DNA from: Komagataeibacter sucrofermentans DSM 15973
Lineage (GTDB): Bacteria > Pseudomonadota > Alphaproteobacteria > Acetobacterales > Acetobacteraceae
Reading direction: 5' to 3'
DNA: 64,000 nt
Assembly (NCBI RefSeq): GCF_040581405.1
Contig: NZ_CP137157.1
Span: forward strand, 1,616,001 to 1,680,000
Part shown: positions 7,498 to 16,475 of the stretch, one piece after another
How positions within the stretch are numbered: the first letter of the stretch is position 1
How the letters are laid out: every line of letters starts with the position of its first letter
Translations under genes and position numbers: made by a program
Notes under the pieces: generated by a model
The model's input: only the letters and a program-made list of their open reading frames with translations
What the model was told of the DNA's origin: nothing
The model's database searches: none

Positions 7498-10134
7498 TCA
7501 GTTGCCCACGCCACCCGACTGATAGGCGGAGAACCAGGCCGCCAGTTCCTCCGCTGGCAGCGGCTTGGAGAACATGTAGCCCTGCAGCACGTCGCAATCC
7601 ATGTTGGCCAGCAGGCGGCGCTGTTCTTCATGTTCCACGCCTTCGGCCACCACGGTCATGCCCAGGCTCTGGCCAATGCGCACCACGGCCATCACCACCG
7701 CCCGCACCTTCTCGATGCTTTCCAGCCCGGTCATGAAGCTGCGGTCGATCTTCACCTCGTTGACCGGCAGGCCCGCAAGGTTGGACAGGCTGGAGAACCC
7801 GGTGCCAAAATCATCCATCGACATGCCAACCCCCATTTCACGCAGCTTCTGGGCTACGCGGATGGTGCGTTCGTAATTGTCGATCATGGTGCTTTCGGTA
7901 ATTTCTATGGTCAGGCTCTCGGGCGGGATCCCGGTCTCTGCCAGCAGTTCGGTCACGAACTGGGGCAGTGTTTCATCACGGAAATGCAGCGGCGACAGGT
8001 TGACCGAAACCACCGGCACCTCCACCCCATCACGAATCCACTGCGCCATCTGGCGGCATGCCGCGCGCAGCGACCATTTGCCGATGGCCTCGATCTGCCC
8101 CGTTTCCTCCGCCACGGTAATGAAGCGCGCGGGCGAGACAAAACCAAGCGAGGGGTCGATCCAGCGCGAAAGCGCCTCCACGCCGTAAAGCTTGCCGCTG
8201 CTGGCGTGCACCTGCGGCTGATAGAACAGGCGCAGCCGGTCATGGGCAATGGCATCACGCAGGGCGGCGGCCAGAATGAGGCGGTCGCTGGCCTGCTGGT
8301 TCATGCGCGGGCTGAAAAAGCAGCAATGCCCGCCCCCGTTCGCCTTGGCCTGGAACATGGCGGTCTCGGCATTCTTGAGCAGGGTGTCGCCGTCCTCGCC
8401 ATTTTCGGGGTGAACGGCCACGCCAAGACTGGCCGAGAGGCTGACCGGCACATCGCCAATATGCGATGGCACGGCCAGCACGCGCAGGATATTGGCGCTG
8501 AGCGTGGAGGCATGCTGCTGCTCGCCATTGGTCACGATGGTGAACTGGTCGCCACCGCTGCGCACCAGCGTGTCGTCTATGCTCAGCACCTCGCGCAGCA
8601 GGCCGGCAATGCGGGCAATCAGGTCATCACCCGCCGTATGGCCGAACACGTCGTTGATATGCTTGAAGTTATCTATGCCCACGGTCACGAGCATGAGGTT
8701 ACCCCGCACGGCGCGGCGCAGCATGCGCGGCATGTTCTGGCGCAGCCAGCGGCGGTTGGGCAGGCTGGTCAGCAGGTCAAAGTCGGACAGGCGGTTGATA
8801 TGTTCCTTCGCCTCCTGCCGCTCTATGGCCAGGGTGCACAGGTGCAGGCTGGTGGCCACGGCCTTCTGGCAGGCGGCATCGGGCAGCGAACTGGTGCGCG
8901 AGTAGCAGGTGAACACGCCCGCCACCCGGTTGTTGCGCAGGATGATGGGCGTGGCGCGCGCGGCCTTGATGCCGTTATGCAGCGTCTGCTCGCGCATGTG
9001 CTGCCAGCGCGGGTCATGGGCAATGTCCGGGCTTTCGGCCACGCTGCCGGTGCTCGCGGCAACGCCCGAGCAGGCGGCATCGAGGCCTATGGGTAGCGTG
9101 TCATACAGCTTGACCAGCGAGAGCGGCAGGCTGGCGCGGCCCTTGCATTTAAGCCGGTCGTCCTTTTCCACCAGGTAGATGGCGGGCATGACATCGGGAA
9201 TATAATGCTCGATGCGGCGGCAGATGAAGTCCATCACCTCATGCAGGCCCAGATCGCTTGAAATCGCTTCCAGCGTGTCGCGCTGCAGGCTGTCAAGGAA
9301 GTGCTGCTCGGTAATGTCGGTCAGCACCACCACGATGTTCTCGATCTCGCCGCTGTCATTGAACACGGGGTTCATGGCCGCCGAGACCCAGATATCGCGG
9401 CCACTGGCGTGGCGGGCGCGAATATCGAGCGTGAAGCCGCGGGCGTTGCGCGCGCCCTCGTGCAACTGGTTGAGAATGCCGATATCGGTCGTATCGCCCG
9501 CGAGGATGACCGACAGGCCATGCCCCGTCACCCGCTCGGCGCCAAAGCCGAACATGTCGCTGAAGGCGCGATTGACATAGATGATGCGGAATTCAGGGTC
9601 GAGAATGGCCACGCCACGGTCGGTCTCGCGCACCACGAGCGAGAGCAGGCGGATCTTCTCGCGGTCATCAACTTCCTGTGAAATATCGCGAATCAGCGCC
9701 ATGTAGCCGATCTTGCCATCCACCGCGATGCGCGACAGCGAGAGGTTGGCCCAGAAGGTCGTGCCATCGAAACGCTCGACGCAGACCTCGCGGCTGGTGC
9801 CGACGATCTTGTTGATCCCGGTCTCGCGGTTGTGGCGGATCAGGTCATCATGGGTGGAGCGGATGTTGCGCGGCACCAGCACGTTGACATTGCGCCCGAT
9901 CACATCCTGCCGCGAACAGTGCCACAGGCCCTCCGCCGCCTTGTTGAAAAAGGTGACGGTGTTATGTTCATCAATCAGGACAACGCCAAGAATGGTCTGT
10001 TCCAGCGCGGGCAGGACGGTTACCTGCATGTCGTCTATCATGTCGCGGGGCATCTGGCTGTAGGTCTCCGGCTGGCTGAAAGCGAACGGGGGTAAGGCTG
10101 AAATCGTGACACCTGATTTTATGTTCCGGGCCAC
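7498..10134 (-). CDS. Heme-PAS/PAS/GAF/GGDEF/EAL c-di-GMP phosphodiesterase
   Basis: Predicted c-di-GMP phosphodiesterase of 878 residues. Order: PAS1 (about 38-150), PAS2 (about 168-280), GAF (about 285-440), GGDEF-type domain (about 450-610), EAL domain (about 618-870). PAS1 resembles DosP heme PAS: His95 (RSTHDDLIRH) aligns with the proximal heme ligand and Thr113 replaces the distal Met. The GGDEF motif is degraded to SGGDQF (527-531), which should abolish cyclase activity but may leave a GTP-binding regulatory site. The EAL domain keeps its catalytic motifs: EALSRW (653-658), TIEITES, DDFGTG (774-779), VAEGVE. It is divergent from the phytochrome-like kinase gene. Domain order is that of A. 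xylinum PDEA isoenzymes; which one is not determinable. Confidence 0.9.
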   Translation of the reverse strand: MARNIKSGVTISALPPFAFSQPETYSQMPRDMIDDMQVTVLPALEQTILGVVLIDEHNTVTFFNKAAEGLWHCSRQDVIGRNVNVLVPRNIRSTHDDLIRHNRETGINKIVGTSREVCVERFDGTTFWANLSLSRIAVDGKIGYMALIRDISQEVDDREKIRLLSLVVRETDRGVAILDPEFRIIYVNRAFSDMFGFGAERVTGHGLSVILAGDTTDIGILNQLHEGARNARGFTLDIRARHASGRDIWVSAAMNPVFNDSGEIENIVVVLTDITEQHFLDSLQRDTLEAISSDLGLHEVMDFICRRIEHYIPDVMPAIYLVEKDDRLKCKGRASLPLSLVKLYDTLPIGLDAACSGVAASTGSVAESPDIAHDPRWQHMREQTLHNGIKAARATPIILRNNRVAGVFTCYSRTSSLPDAACQKAVATSLHLCTLAIERQEAKEHINRLSDFDLLTSLPNRRWLRQNMPRMLRRAVRGNLMLVTVGIDNFKHINDVFGHTAGDDLIARIAGLLREVLSIDDTLVRSGGDQFTIVTNGEQQHASTLSANILRVLAVPSHIGDVPVSLSASLGVAVHPENGEDGDTLLKNAETAMFQAKANGGGHCCFFSPRMNQQASDRLILAAALRDAIAHDRLRLFYQPQVHASSGKLYGVEALSRWIDPSLGFVSPARFITVAEETGQIEAIGKWSLRAACRQMAQWIRDGVEVPVVSVNLSPLHFRDETLPQFVTELLAETGIPPESLTIEITESTMIDNYERTIRVAQKLREMGVGMSMDDFGTGFSSLSNLAGLPVNEVKIDRSFMTGLESIEKVRAVVMAVVRIGQSLGMTVVAEGVEHEEQRRLLANMDCDVLQGYMFSKPLPAEELAAWFSAYQSGGVGN

Positions 10135-10559
10135 TGTAATAAGTGACAGCCAGCATGATGTTTCATACCCATGACTGTGTTAATAAAGAGTATATGCCAA
10201 ACCGTATAAAATATTGTACAAATCATGCATGTAATGAACAGGGTATATGCGGGCATGACGTGCGGCGCGTGGGGGCGTGAATATCCGGGCGGCCTCCCCC
10301 ACGGCAGATGACAGGTCCGGCGCGGCCCTTGATGGAGCGCCCGATGCGTTCCCCTCCTTTTTCGCTGCGCTGTCACTTAATGGTGCAGTCGCGTGCATCG
10401 CTGGAAAAACCGGTACTGCAGGTATAGCATCACACTCCGCGTCGCATGCAGGAGCCTGTATGGCACAACTGAAGTCCCGTTACCCCACCGGGCAGACTAC
10501 GCTGTCCGGCCCTGTTCCCCCCCGGCCGCCCCGCCGGGGCGAAAGTGAAATGACGCAGC
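10135..10559. other. Divergent promoter region of the PDE and phytochrome-kinase genes
   Basis: A 425-base spacer between the minus-strand phosphodiesterase and the plus-strand kinase. The first 110 bases next to the phosphodiesterase are AT-rich and likely hold its promoter. I found no RNA gene or convincing small ORF. An in-frame TGA lies two codons before the kinase start, which fixes that start. Confidence 0.4.
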
Positions 10560-13073
10560 ATGACTGAACAGGCATTCCACCAGGCAGGAGATGAAGGCAT
10601 CCAGCCCCATGGCTGGCTGCTGGCGTGCGATGCGCGGCTGGGGCACATCGTGCGCTGGTCGGCCAACGCCCCGGCGCATCTGGGGCTTGACGGGCTGGAG
10701 ACGGGCCTGCCGCTGCGCGATGTGATCGGCCGCGACGCCACCCACAACATCCGCAACGCGCTGGCCATGCATGGCGAGGCCCATCGCCGCCCGGCGCTGG
10801 TCTTTGGCCAGGAACTGCCCTGTGGCGGGCGGTATGACGTGGCCATCCACACCGCAGGCCCCGACATCATGCTGGAATGGGAGCCCGCCCTGAGCGAACG
10901 CGACGGTGCGCACCTGTCGCTGCTGCGCACCATGATCGACCGCATCCGCGAGATTACCGACTTTGACCGGCTGTTCCGCACGGTCGTGCGCCTGCTCTCG
11001 GGCGTGCTGCGCTATGACCGCGTCATGCTCTACCGCTTTGCCGAGGACGGATCGGGCAAGGTCGAGGCCGAGCATCACGGCCCCAACCTCGAAAGTTTCC
11101 TGGGCCAGCACTTCCCCGCCTCCGACATGCCCGCCCCCTCGCGCAGGCTTTACAGCACCAACCTCATCCGCGTGATCGGCGACGTGGCGGCCGTGCCCGT
11201 GCCCGTGATCTCGCCGGGCCATCCCCTGCCGCCCGACCTGTCGCACGCCCATCTGCGCGCGGGCACGCCAAGCCATTACAGCTACATGCGCGGCATGGAC
11301 GTTTCAGCCTGCGCGTCGGTCTCGCTGATGGTGGATGGCCGCCTGTGGGGCATGATCGTGTGTCATCACTACAGCGCCCATGTGCTCAACATGAGCGAGC
11401 GCATCGTGGCGCGCATGTTTGGCGAGTTCGTCTCGCTCCAGATCACCAACCTGCTGCGCACCAAGCGTCTGGACATGACGCGCCAGACCCATGGGCTGAT
11501 CGAAACCTTCCTCAAGGGCGCGGCCCCCGTGGCGGACATGCCCGCCTACCTCATGGCGCATCTGACCGACATGCTCACCTTCGTGCAGTGCGATGGCGCG
11601 GCATTATGGGTGGGCGGCCAGTGGACCTATACCGGCCAGCACCCGCCGCCCGCGGCCATGCCAGCCATGCTGGACCTTGCCCGCGCCCGCGCAGGCAGCC
11701 AGATCTGGCATACAAGCTGCCTGACCGCCTACATCCCCGATGCCGAACAGTATGTGCGCGAGGCGGCGGGGATGATGATCGTGCCGATTTCGTCGCAGCC
11801 CGGCGATTACCTGCTGGTGTTCCGTGGCGAGGAAATACGCAGCATGAAGTGGGCCGCCGACCCCGCCGCCCCACCCCGGAGCGAAGATGAAGACGGCTAT
11901 TTCGGCCCGCGCAGCAGTTTTGCGGTCTGGACCCAGCAGGTTACCGGCGCCTGCCTGCCGTGGTCGGGCGATGACATGGAGGCTGCGACGCTGGTCCGTT
12001 CCGCGCTGATCGAGGTCATGGGCGCCTACCACCAGTTACAACTGCGTGAACGCGCCACCGCCGACCTGCGCCAGCGCATGCTCAACGAGGAACTGAACCA
12101 CCGGGTCAAGAACATTCTGGCCGTGGTGCAATCGCTGGTCAGCCAGCCGGTGGAACCCGAAATGACGGCGGCCCAGCATGTCGCGCGCCTGCGCGGGCGC
12201 ATCCGCGCGCTGGGGCTGGCGCATGACCAGGCCGTGCGCAGCGATGGCGGCGGCCTGCTGCGCGCCCTTCTTGATGCGGAACTCGCGCCCTACCGCGAGC
12301 GTTGCTTCATCACCTGCACCGGCCCGCGCATCTGGCTGACAGGCCAGGCGCTGTCGGTGCTGGCGCTGGTGGTGCATGAACTGGCCACCAACGCCGTCAA
12401 ATACGGGGCGCTGGGTCAGGCGCGCGGGCGGCTTGATGTGGCATGGTCGCATGATGCGGCACACGATGAGTGGCGCATTACATGGCGCGAGCGTGGTGGC
12501 CCTGCCGTCACCCAACCCCGACGCCGGGGTTTTGGCTCGGTGCTGATGAAGCGCGGCTTTCCGCATGAACTCGGCGGGGCCACGCATGCGCATTTCCACC
12601 CTGACGGGCTGGAGGTGATCATGCACCTGCCCTGCCGCCATGTCAGACCCGCCCCGGATATGGAAACCCCGGACGCCGCCCCTGCTCCGTTACACGCTGA
12701 GGCCCCAAAGGAGAATCCCGTGCTCGATGCTGACATCCTGCTGGTGGAAGACCAGTTCCTCATTGCCATGGAAGCCGAAAGCGCGATTGAGGAAATCAAT
12801 ATCGGGCAGGTCCGCACCGTCGCCTCGGTCTATGAAGCGATGAATGCCATCAGCGCGCGCGTGCCGGATGTGGCGATACTTGATGTAAACCTCGGCGGTG
12901 AAAACTCGCTTGAGGTCGCGCGCATCCTTCAGGCGCGGGGCGTGCCCTTCATCTTCGCCACCGGCTATGCCGACCGCACCATGATCCCGCCCGAGCTGCG
13001 CGACGTGCCGGTTGAGCGCAAGCCCTATTCAGCGCGCGCTCTGGCGGAAAAAATACGCCAGATCGTATCCTGA
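10560..13073 (+). CDS. Phytochrome-like PAS-GAF-PHY HWE histidine kinase with receiver domain
   Basis: An 837-residue photoreceptor-type hybrid kinase. Order: PAS_2 starting at IQPHG (14-18), GAF (about 130-300), PHY (about 310-490), HWE/HisKA_2 kinase (about 505-700), receiver (about 720-835). GAF shows PASDMP (187-192) and the conserved His239; PHY shows the tongue motif GPRSSF. The kinase has phospho-acceptor His514 in NHRVKN and the N-box VHELATNAVKYG; the receiver has its phosphorylation site at Asp775 in LDVNLGG. The biliverdin-attaching Cys that normally sits about 11 residues before IQPHG is absent (Glu3 there), and the in-frame stop just upstream rules out a longer N-terminus. Chromophore binding is therefore non-covalent or lost. 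No adjacent heme oxygenase gene. Confidence 0.9.
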   Translation: MTEQAFHQAGDEGIQPHGWLLACDARLGHIVRWSANAPAHLGLDGLETGLPLRDVIGRDATHNIRNALAMHGEAHRRPALVFGQELPCGGRYDVAIHTAGPDIMLEWEPALSERDGAHLSLLRTMIDRIREITDFDRLFRTVVRLLSGVLRYDRVMLYRFAEDGSGKVEAEHHGPNLESFLGQHFPASDMPAPSRRLYSTNLIRVIGDVAAVPVPVISPGHPLPPDLSHAHLRAGTPSHYSYMRGMDVSACASVSLMVDGRLWGMIVCHHYSAHVLNMSERIVARMFGEFVSLQITNLLRTKRLDMTRQTHGLIETFLKGAAPVADMPAYLMAHLTDMLTFVQCDGAALWVGGQWTYTGQHPPPAAMPAMLDLARARAGSQIWHTSCLTAYIPDAEQYVREAAGMMIVPISSQPGDYLLVFRGEEIRSMKWAADPAAPPRSEDEDGYFGPRSSFAVWTQQVTGACLPWSGDDMEAATLVRSALIEVMGAYHQLQLRERATADLRQRMLNEELNHRVKNILAVVQSLVSQPVEPEMTAAQHVARLRGRIRALGLAHDQAVRSDGGGLLRALLDAELAPYRERCFITCTGPRIWLTGQALSVLALVVHELATNAVKYGALGQARGRLDVAWSHDAAHDEWRITWRERGGPAVTQPRRRGFGSVLMKRGFPHELGGATHAHFHPDGLEVIMHLPCRHVRPAPDMETPDAAPAPLHAEAPKENPVLDADILLVEDQFLIAMEAESAIEEINIGQVRTVASVYEAMNAISARVPDVAILDVNLGGENSLEVARILQARGVPFIFATGYADRTMIPPELRDVPVERKPYSARALAEKIRQIVS

Positions 13074-13115
13074 CCCGATCCTGACAGCCCCGCGCCCCAA
13101 GGAGATTTTCCACTT

Positions 13116-14255
13116 ATGAAACGCCTTCCCGGTCTCTTTCGTGCTTCTTTCTCCGGTATGGCCAGTATGACGGCCCTCAGCCTGTGCACCCCCGCCCAGG
13201 CGGCCCCCCAACCCGATGCGCTGCAGGTGCCATCGGGGTTTCATGTCAGCGTGGTCTCGGATCACGTGCCGGGCGCGCGTGAACTCGCCCGTGGCGCGCG
13301 GGGCACCATCTTCGCGGGCAGCCGGGGGCCGGGCAAGGTCTATGCCATTACGGGCGTGGACGGGGGCGGGCCGGTAATGGTGCGCACCATTGCCCAGGGG
13401 CTGACCCTGCCGGTGGGCGTGGCCTACCATGATGGCGACCTGTATGTGTCCGACACGCAGCGTATTGTCGTGCTGCGTGATATCGAAAATCACCTCGACA
13501 AACCGCCCAAACCCGAAACCGTGGCTGACAACCTGCCCTACCGCATGGGCGACCATTCATGGAAATTCATTGCCTTCGGGCCAGATAACCGGCTGTACGT
13601 GCCCATCGGCGCACCGTGCAACATCTGCGACGTGGGGCATGATTTTGGCCGGATCATCAGCATGGCGCCTGATGGCACCGACCGGCGGGACGTGGCGTTT
13701 GGCATTCGCAACACGGTCGGATTCACATGGCAGCCCGGCAGCGGCACCATGTGGTTTACCGATAACGGGCGCGACAATATGGGCGATGACATGCCATCGG
13801 ATGAACTCAACCGGCTTGATACGCCCGACCAGTCCTTTGGTTATCCCTACTGCCACCAGGGCAACGTGCCGGACCCGGAATTTGGCAGGCAGCATGCCTG
13901 CTCCGAATTCACGCCGCCCGCCCTGCTGCTCGGCGCGCATGTGGCAGCGCTCGGCCTGCGGTTTTATGAGGGCACCCAGTTTCCCGCCGCCTATCACGGC
14001 AACCTCATCATTGCCGAGCACGGATCATGGAACCGCAGCCAGCTTGCGGGTTATCAGGTCGTGAACGTGGCGTTCGACGCGGATGGCAAGCCCAGGGCGC
14101 CGCAGGTGCTCGTGGGCGGGTTCCGGCAGGGGCAGCATGCATGGGGGCGGCCAGCGGACGTGCTACCCCTGCCCGATGGCAGCGTGCTGATCAGCGATGA
14201 TCTGTCCGGCACGGTCTATCGCCTGAGCTATGGCGGGGCCGCACCCACGCCGTAA
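13116..14255 (+). CDS. Secreted sorbosone dehydrogenase-like PQQ beta-propeller
   Basis: Exported protein of 379 residues in the soluble glucose/sorbosone dehydrogenase family. A signal peptide is evident (KR start, hydrophobic stretch, likely cleavage after CTPAQA near residue 29). The propeller keeps family motifs such as LPVGVAYHDGDLYVSD, DHSWKFIAFGPDNRLYVPIG, FGIRNTVGFTWQP, WFTDNGRDNMGDD and HGSWNRS. In acetic acid bacteria relatives oxidise L-sorbosone or aldoses in the periplasm with PQQ; the substrate here is inferred, not shown. AAGGAG lies 11 bases before the ATG. Only 42 bases separate it from the kinase gene, so readthrough is possible. Confidence 0.82.
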   Translation: MKRLPGLFRASFSGMASMTALSLCTPAQAAPQPDALQVPSGFHVSVVSDHVPGARELARGARGTIFAGSRGPGKVYAITGVDGGGPVMVRTIAQGLTLPVGVAYHDGDLYVSDTQRIVVLRDIENHLDKPPKPETVADNLPYRMGDHSWKFIAFGPDNRLYVPIGAPCNICDVGHDFGRIISMAPDGTDRRDVAFGIRNTVGFTWQPGSGTMWFTDNGRDNMGDDMPSDELNRLDTPDQSFGYPYCHQGNVPDPEFGRQHACSEFTPPALLLGAHVAALGLRFYEGTQFPAAYHGNLIIAEHGSWNRSQLAGYQVVNVAFDADGKPRAPQVLVGGFRQGQHAWGRPADVLPLPDGSVLISDDLSGTVYRLSYGGAAPTP

Positions 14256-14356
14256 GCCATGCAACCAGCCTGCCGCCCCTGCCCTGCGGAAACGGTGCGA
14301 CACAACCGGGCGGAGAAGTACGGCAGGCCCCTCCATTCCAGCCAAGGAGGCATGTC

Positions 14357-14929
14357 ATGTCCATGCGCAAAACGCTCATGTTCGCCGCCCTGCTCATTCT
14401 GCCCGGCATGACCGCGCAGGCTGCGCGTCCCCCTACAACGCCAGCCCCTGCCATACTGCCCGATACGACCCAGCCCACCCCGCCACAGCGGCTGTACCGG
14501 CATTTATGGGCCGACGACAAAGGTGTGAGCCATATCACCACCTGCCCGGTGCATGATTTTTTTCTTAAAAGCATGTCGCCCCCTGCCGGGCCGCAATGGC
14601 AGGACCCCATGGCCCCGCAGATGGCGACCATCATGATGACGGTCCAGCCCGCTCACTGGAATGGCACCTGGCACCCCGACCCCAAGCCACAGTGGATCAT
14701 TCCGCTGCAGGGACGGTGGTATGTGCGGGCAATGGATGGCACGCGGGTGGAAATGGGCCCCGGCGACATCCTGCTTGGCGAGGATCAGGCCGTGCGGCCC
14801 ATGGCCAAAGGCCCCTTTCGTGGCAAAAAAGGCCATGATGCGGGCAATGTAGGCGATGGTCCGGTCACGCTCATGGTGATCCAGTCCGAGGCGGCACCGG
14901 TTACGAACCAGCCCTGCCGCTACAATTGA
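14357..14929 (+). CDS. Exported cupin-domain protein
   Basis: A 190-residue protein with an N-terminal signal peptide (hydrophobic core MFAALLILPGM, cleavage likely after AQA, near residue 22) and a small cupin barrel: HWNGTWHPDPKPQWIIPLQG followed by GDILLGEDQ. Such barrels bind a metal or small ligand; no specific activity can be assigned. AAGGAGG precedes the start by seven bases. It follows the PQQ-propeller gene by about 100 bases in the same direction, so the two may act together in the periplasm. Confidence 0.75.
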   Translation: MSMRKTLMFAALLILPGMTAQAARPPTTPAPAILPDTTQPTPPQRLYRHLWADDKGVSHITTCPVHDFFLKSMSPPAGPQWQDPMAPQMATIMMTVQPAHWNGTWHPDPKPQWIIPLQGRWYVRAMDGTRVEMGPGDILLGEDQAVRPMAKGPFRGKKGHDAGNVGDGPVTLMVIQSEAAPVTNQPCRYN

Positions 14930-15125
14930 AGGTACCTGGCCTTATCCACAGATTCCGGGGATAGTCAGAAAGATAACCCTGTGGAAAAAACATGAATATT
15001 TTCATTCATGCTGTAAAATAAACAATCTTTCAAAAGGGCATATGGTTTCGCGGCCCTGCCCCAGCGTGCCGGCCATGGAGCCACGCATGGAGGGCTGGGT
15101 CGCAGCGCCCATGCGGGCCGCGCCC
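14930..15125. other. Short spacer with two DnaA-box-like sequences
   Basis: Between the convergent cupin and amidohydrolase genes. TTATCCACA at 14942-14950 is a perfect match to the DnaA-box consensus, and about 35 bases on lies an inverted TTTTCCACA-like sequence in a short AT-rich tract. The six-base complementarity CCACAG/CTGTGG could instead form a weak hairpin. No dnaA, dnaN or other origin-linked gene is near, so an origin is not claimed. Confidence 0.3.
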
Positions 15126-16475
15126 TCAGTCGAGGCGCTGGATGCGCCGCGCATGTCGGGCATGCTCACGCAGGATATCGGTCAGCCCCGGCAAGTTGGG
15201 CTCGCAGTTCTCCACCAGCACGCGACCGTTGACGATCGTGGTGCCCGCCACGGCGGGGCCACAGCGCAGCCAGGCCTCGACCGGATCGGTCAGCGCGCCC
15301 GCCAGCGCCACGTCGGACATATGCCAGATCACAAGATCCGCGCAGGCGCCGGGGCGCAGATGACCGATCTCGTCCTCCCACCCCAGGCAGGCGGCTCCGC
15401 CCCGCGTGGCCATGTTCAGCGCCTCACGCGCGCCCATGGATTCCGGGCCGCCGCGCATGCGGCCAAGCAGCATGGCGTTGCGGGTTTCCATCCACATCGA
15501 GGCATGATCGGTCGTGGCCGAACCATTGCAGCCCAGCCCCACGCGCATGCCGCGCTCCTGCAGGTTCTGTACGTCGGCGCTGCCACCGCCGATCATCATG
15601 TTCGAGCCGGGACACTGCACCACACTCACCCCGGCCTGCGCCAGGCGATCGATCTCGGATGAGGAAGGATAGATGTAATGGGCAACCCATGAGCGCGGGC
15701 TGGCCCAGCCCATCTGCTCGAAATGCTCGGTTGGCGTGCAGCCATAAACGCTCAGGCTGTAGTCATCTTCCTCCATGTCCTCGGCCAGATGGGTATGCAG
15801 GCGCAGGTCATGGCGCTCGGCCAGCGCCACGGACTCCCGCATGACGCGATCGGAGGCCGAGAACAGCGATGCCGGGCCAAGGGCAACCCGCCCCATGGCG
15901 CCGGGCGCGCGATCATGGAAAAGACCGACCAGCCGCTCGCAATCGGCCATGATGGCCTCTTCATCCTGCACGAGGGCGGCGGGGGGCAGGCCACCATCTT
16001 CCACCGAGCGGGTCATGCTGCCGCGTGTCGCGTAGAAACGGAACCCGATGTCACGCGCCGCGCGGAACTGCGCATCGATCAGGCCGGGCCGGGGATGGAC
16101 GTACATATGATCCATCGAGGTGGTGCACCCGCCCATCAGCAGTTCCACCATGGCCACATAGGTGGCGACATAGGTCGCCTCCTCATCAAGCACGGTCCAC
16201 AGGGGATACAGTTCCTGCAGCCACGTGAAGAGCTTGCTGCGCGTGACCGGCGCGTACGAACGCGTCAGATTCTGGATCATGTGGTGATGGGCATTGACCA
16301 GGCCAGGCGTGACCAGCCGCCCGCGCGCGCTTATGACGCGACGGGCCTCGGGCCGGGGCTGCCCTGCGGCGCCAACGGCGTGGACGCGATTTTCCCTGAT
16401 CGCTATCCAGCCATCAGGAATTTCCCATTCACGGTCAATGTAAAGGTGGGCATCACAAATCAGGATATCGATCAT
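15126..16475 (-). CDS. Amidohydrolase, 8-oxoguanine deaminase-like
   Basis: A 449-residue metal-dependent deaminase of the amidohydrolase superfamily, ATZ/TRZ-guanine-deaminase branch and closest by eye to 8-oxoguanine deaminases. Visible: LVTPGLVNAHHHM with the metal HxH (63-65), GCTTSMDHMY, HTHLAED, and HY after the fifth strand. The strand-8 position, normally Asp in (C/V)DGSAS, reads GLGCNGSAT with Asn317 (codon AAT at 15527-15525). That Asp is a metal ligand and catalytic base in the family, so activity may be altered. Family function: hydrolytic deamination of oxidised guanine or related heterocycles, feeding purine catabolism. No other purine genes adjoin. Confidence 0.78.
   Translation of the reverse strand: MIDILICDAHLYIDREWEIPDGWIAIRENRVHAVGAAGQPRPEARRVISARGRLVTPGLVNAHHHMIQNLTRSYAPVTRSKLFTWLQELYPLWTVLDEEATYVATYVAMVELLMGGCTTSMDHMYVHPRPGLIDAQFRAARDIGFRFYATRGSMTRSVEDGGLPPAALVQDEEAIMADCERLVGLFHDRAPGAMGRVALGPASLFSASDRVMRESVALAERHDLRLHTHLAEDMEEDDYSLSVYGCTPTEHFEQMGWASPRSWVAHYIYPSSSEIDRLAQAGVSVVQCPGSNMMIGGGSADVQNLQERGMRVGLGCNGSATTDHASMWMETRNAMLLGRMRGGPESMGAREALNMATRGGAACLGWEDEIGHLRPGACADLVIWHMSDVALAGALTDPVEAWLRCGPAVAGTTIVNGRVLVENCEPNLPGLTDILREHARHARRIQRLD

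Noticed and set aside
7393-9096. Plus-strand open frame of 567 codons opposite the phosphodiesterase
   Set aside because: Antisense to conserved GGDEF/EAL motifs; composition typical of a shadow frame.
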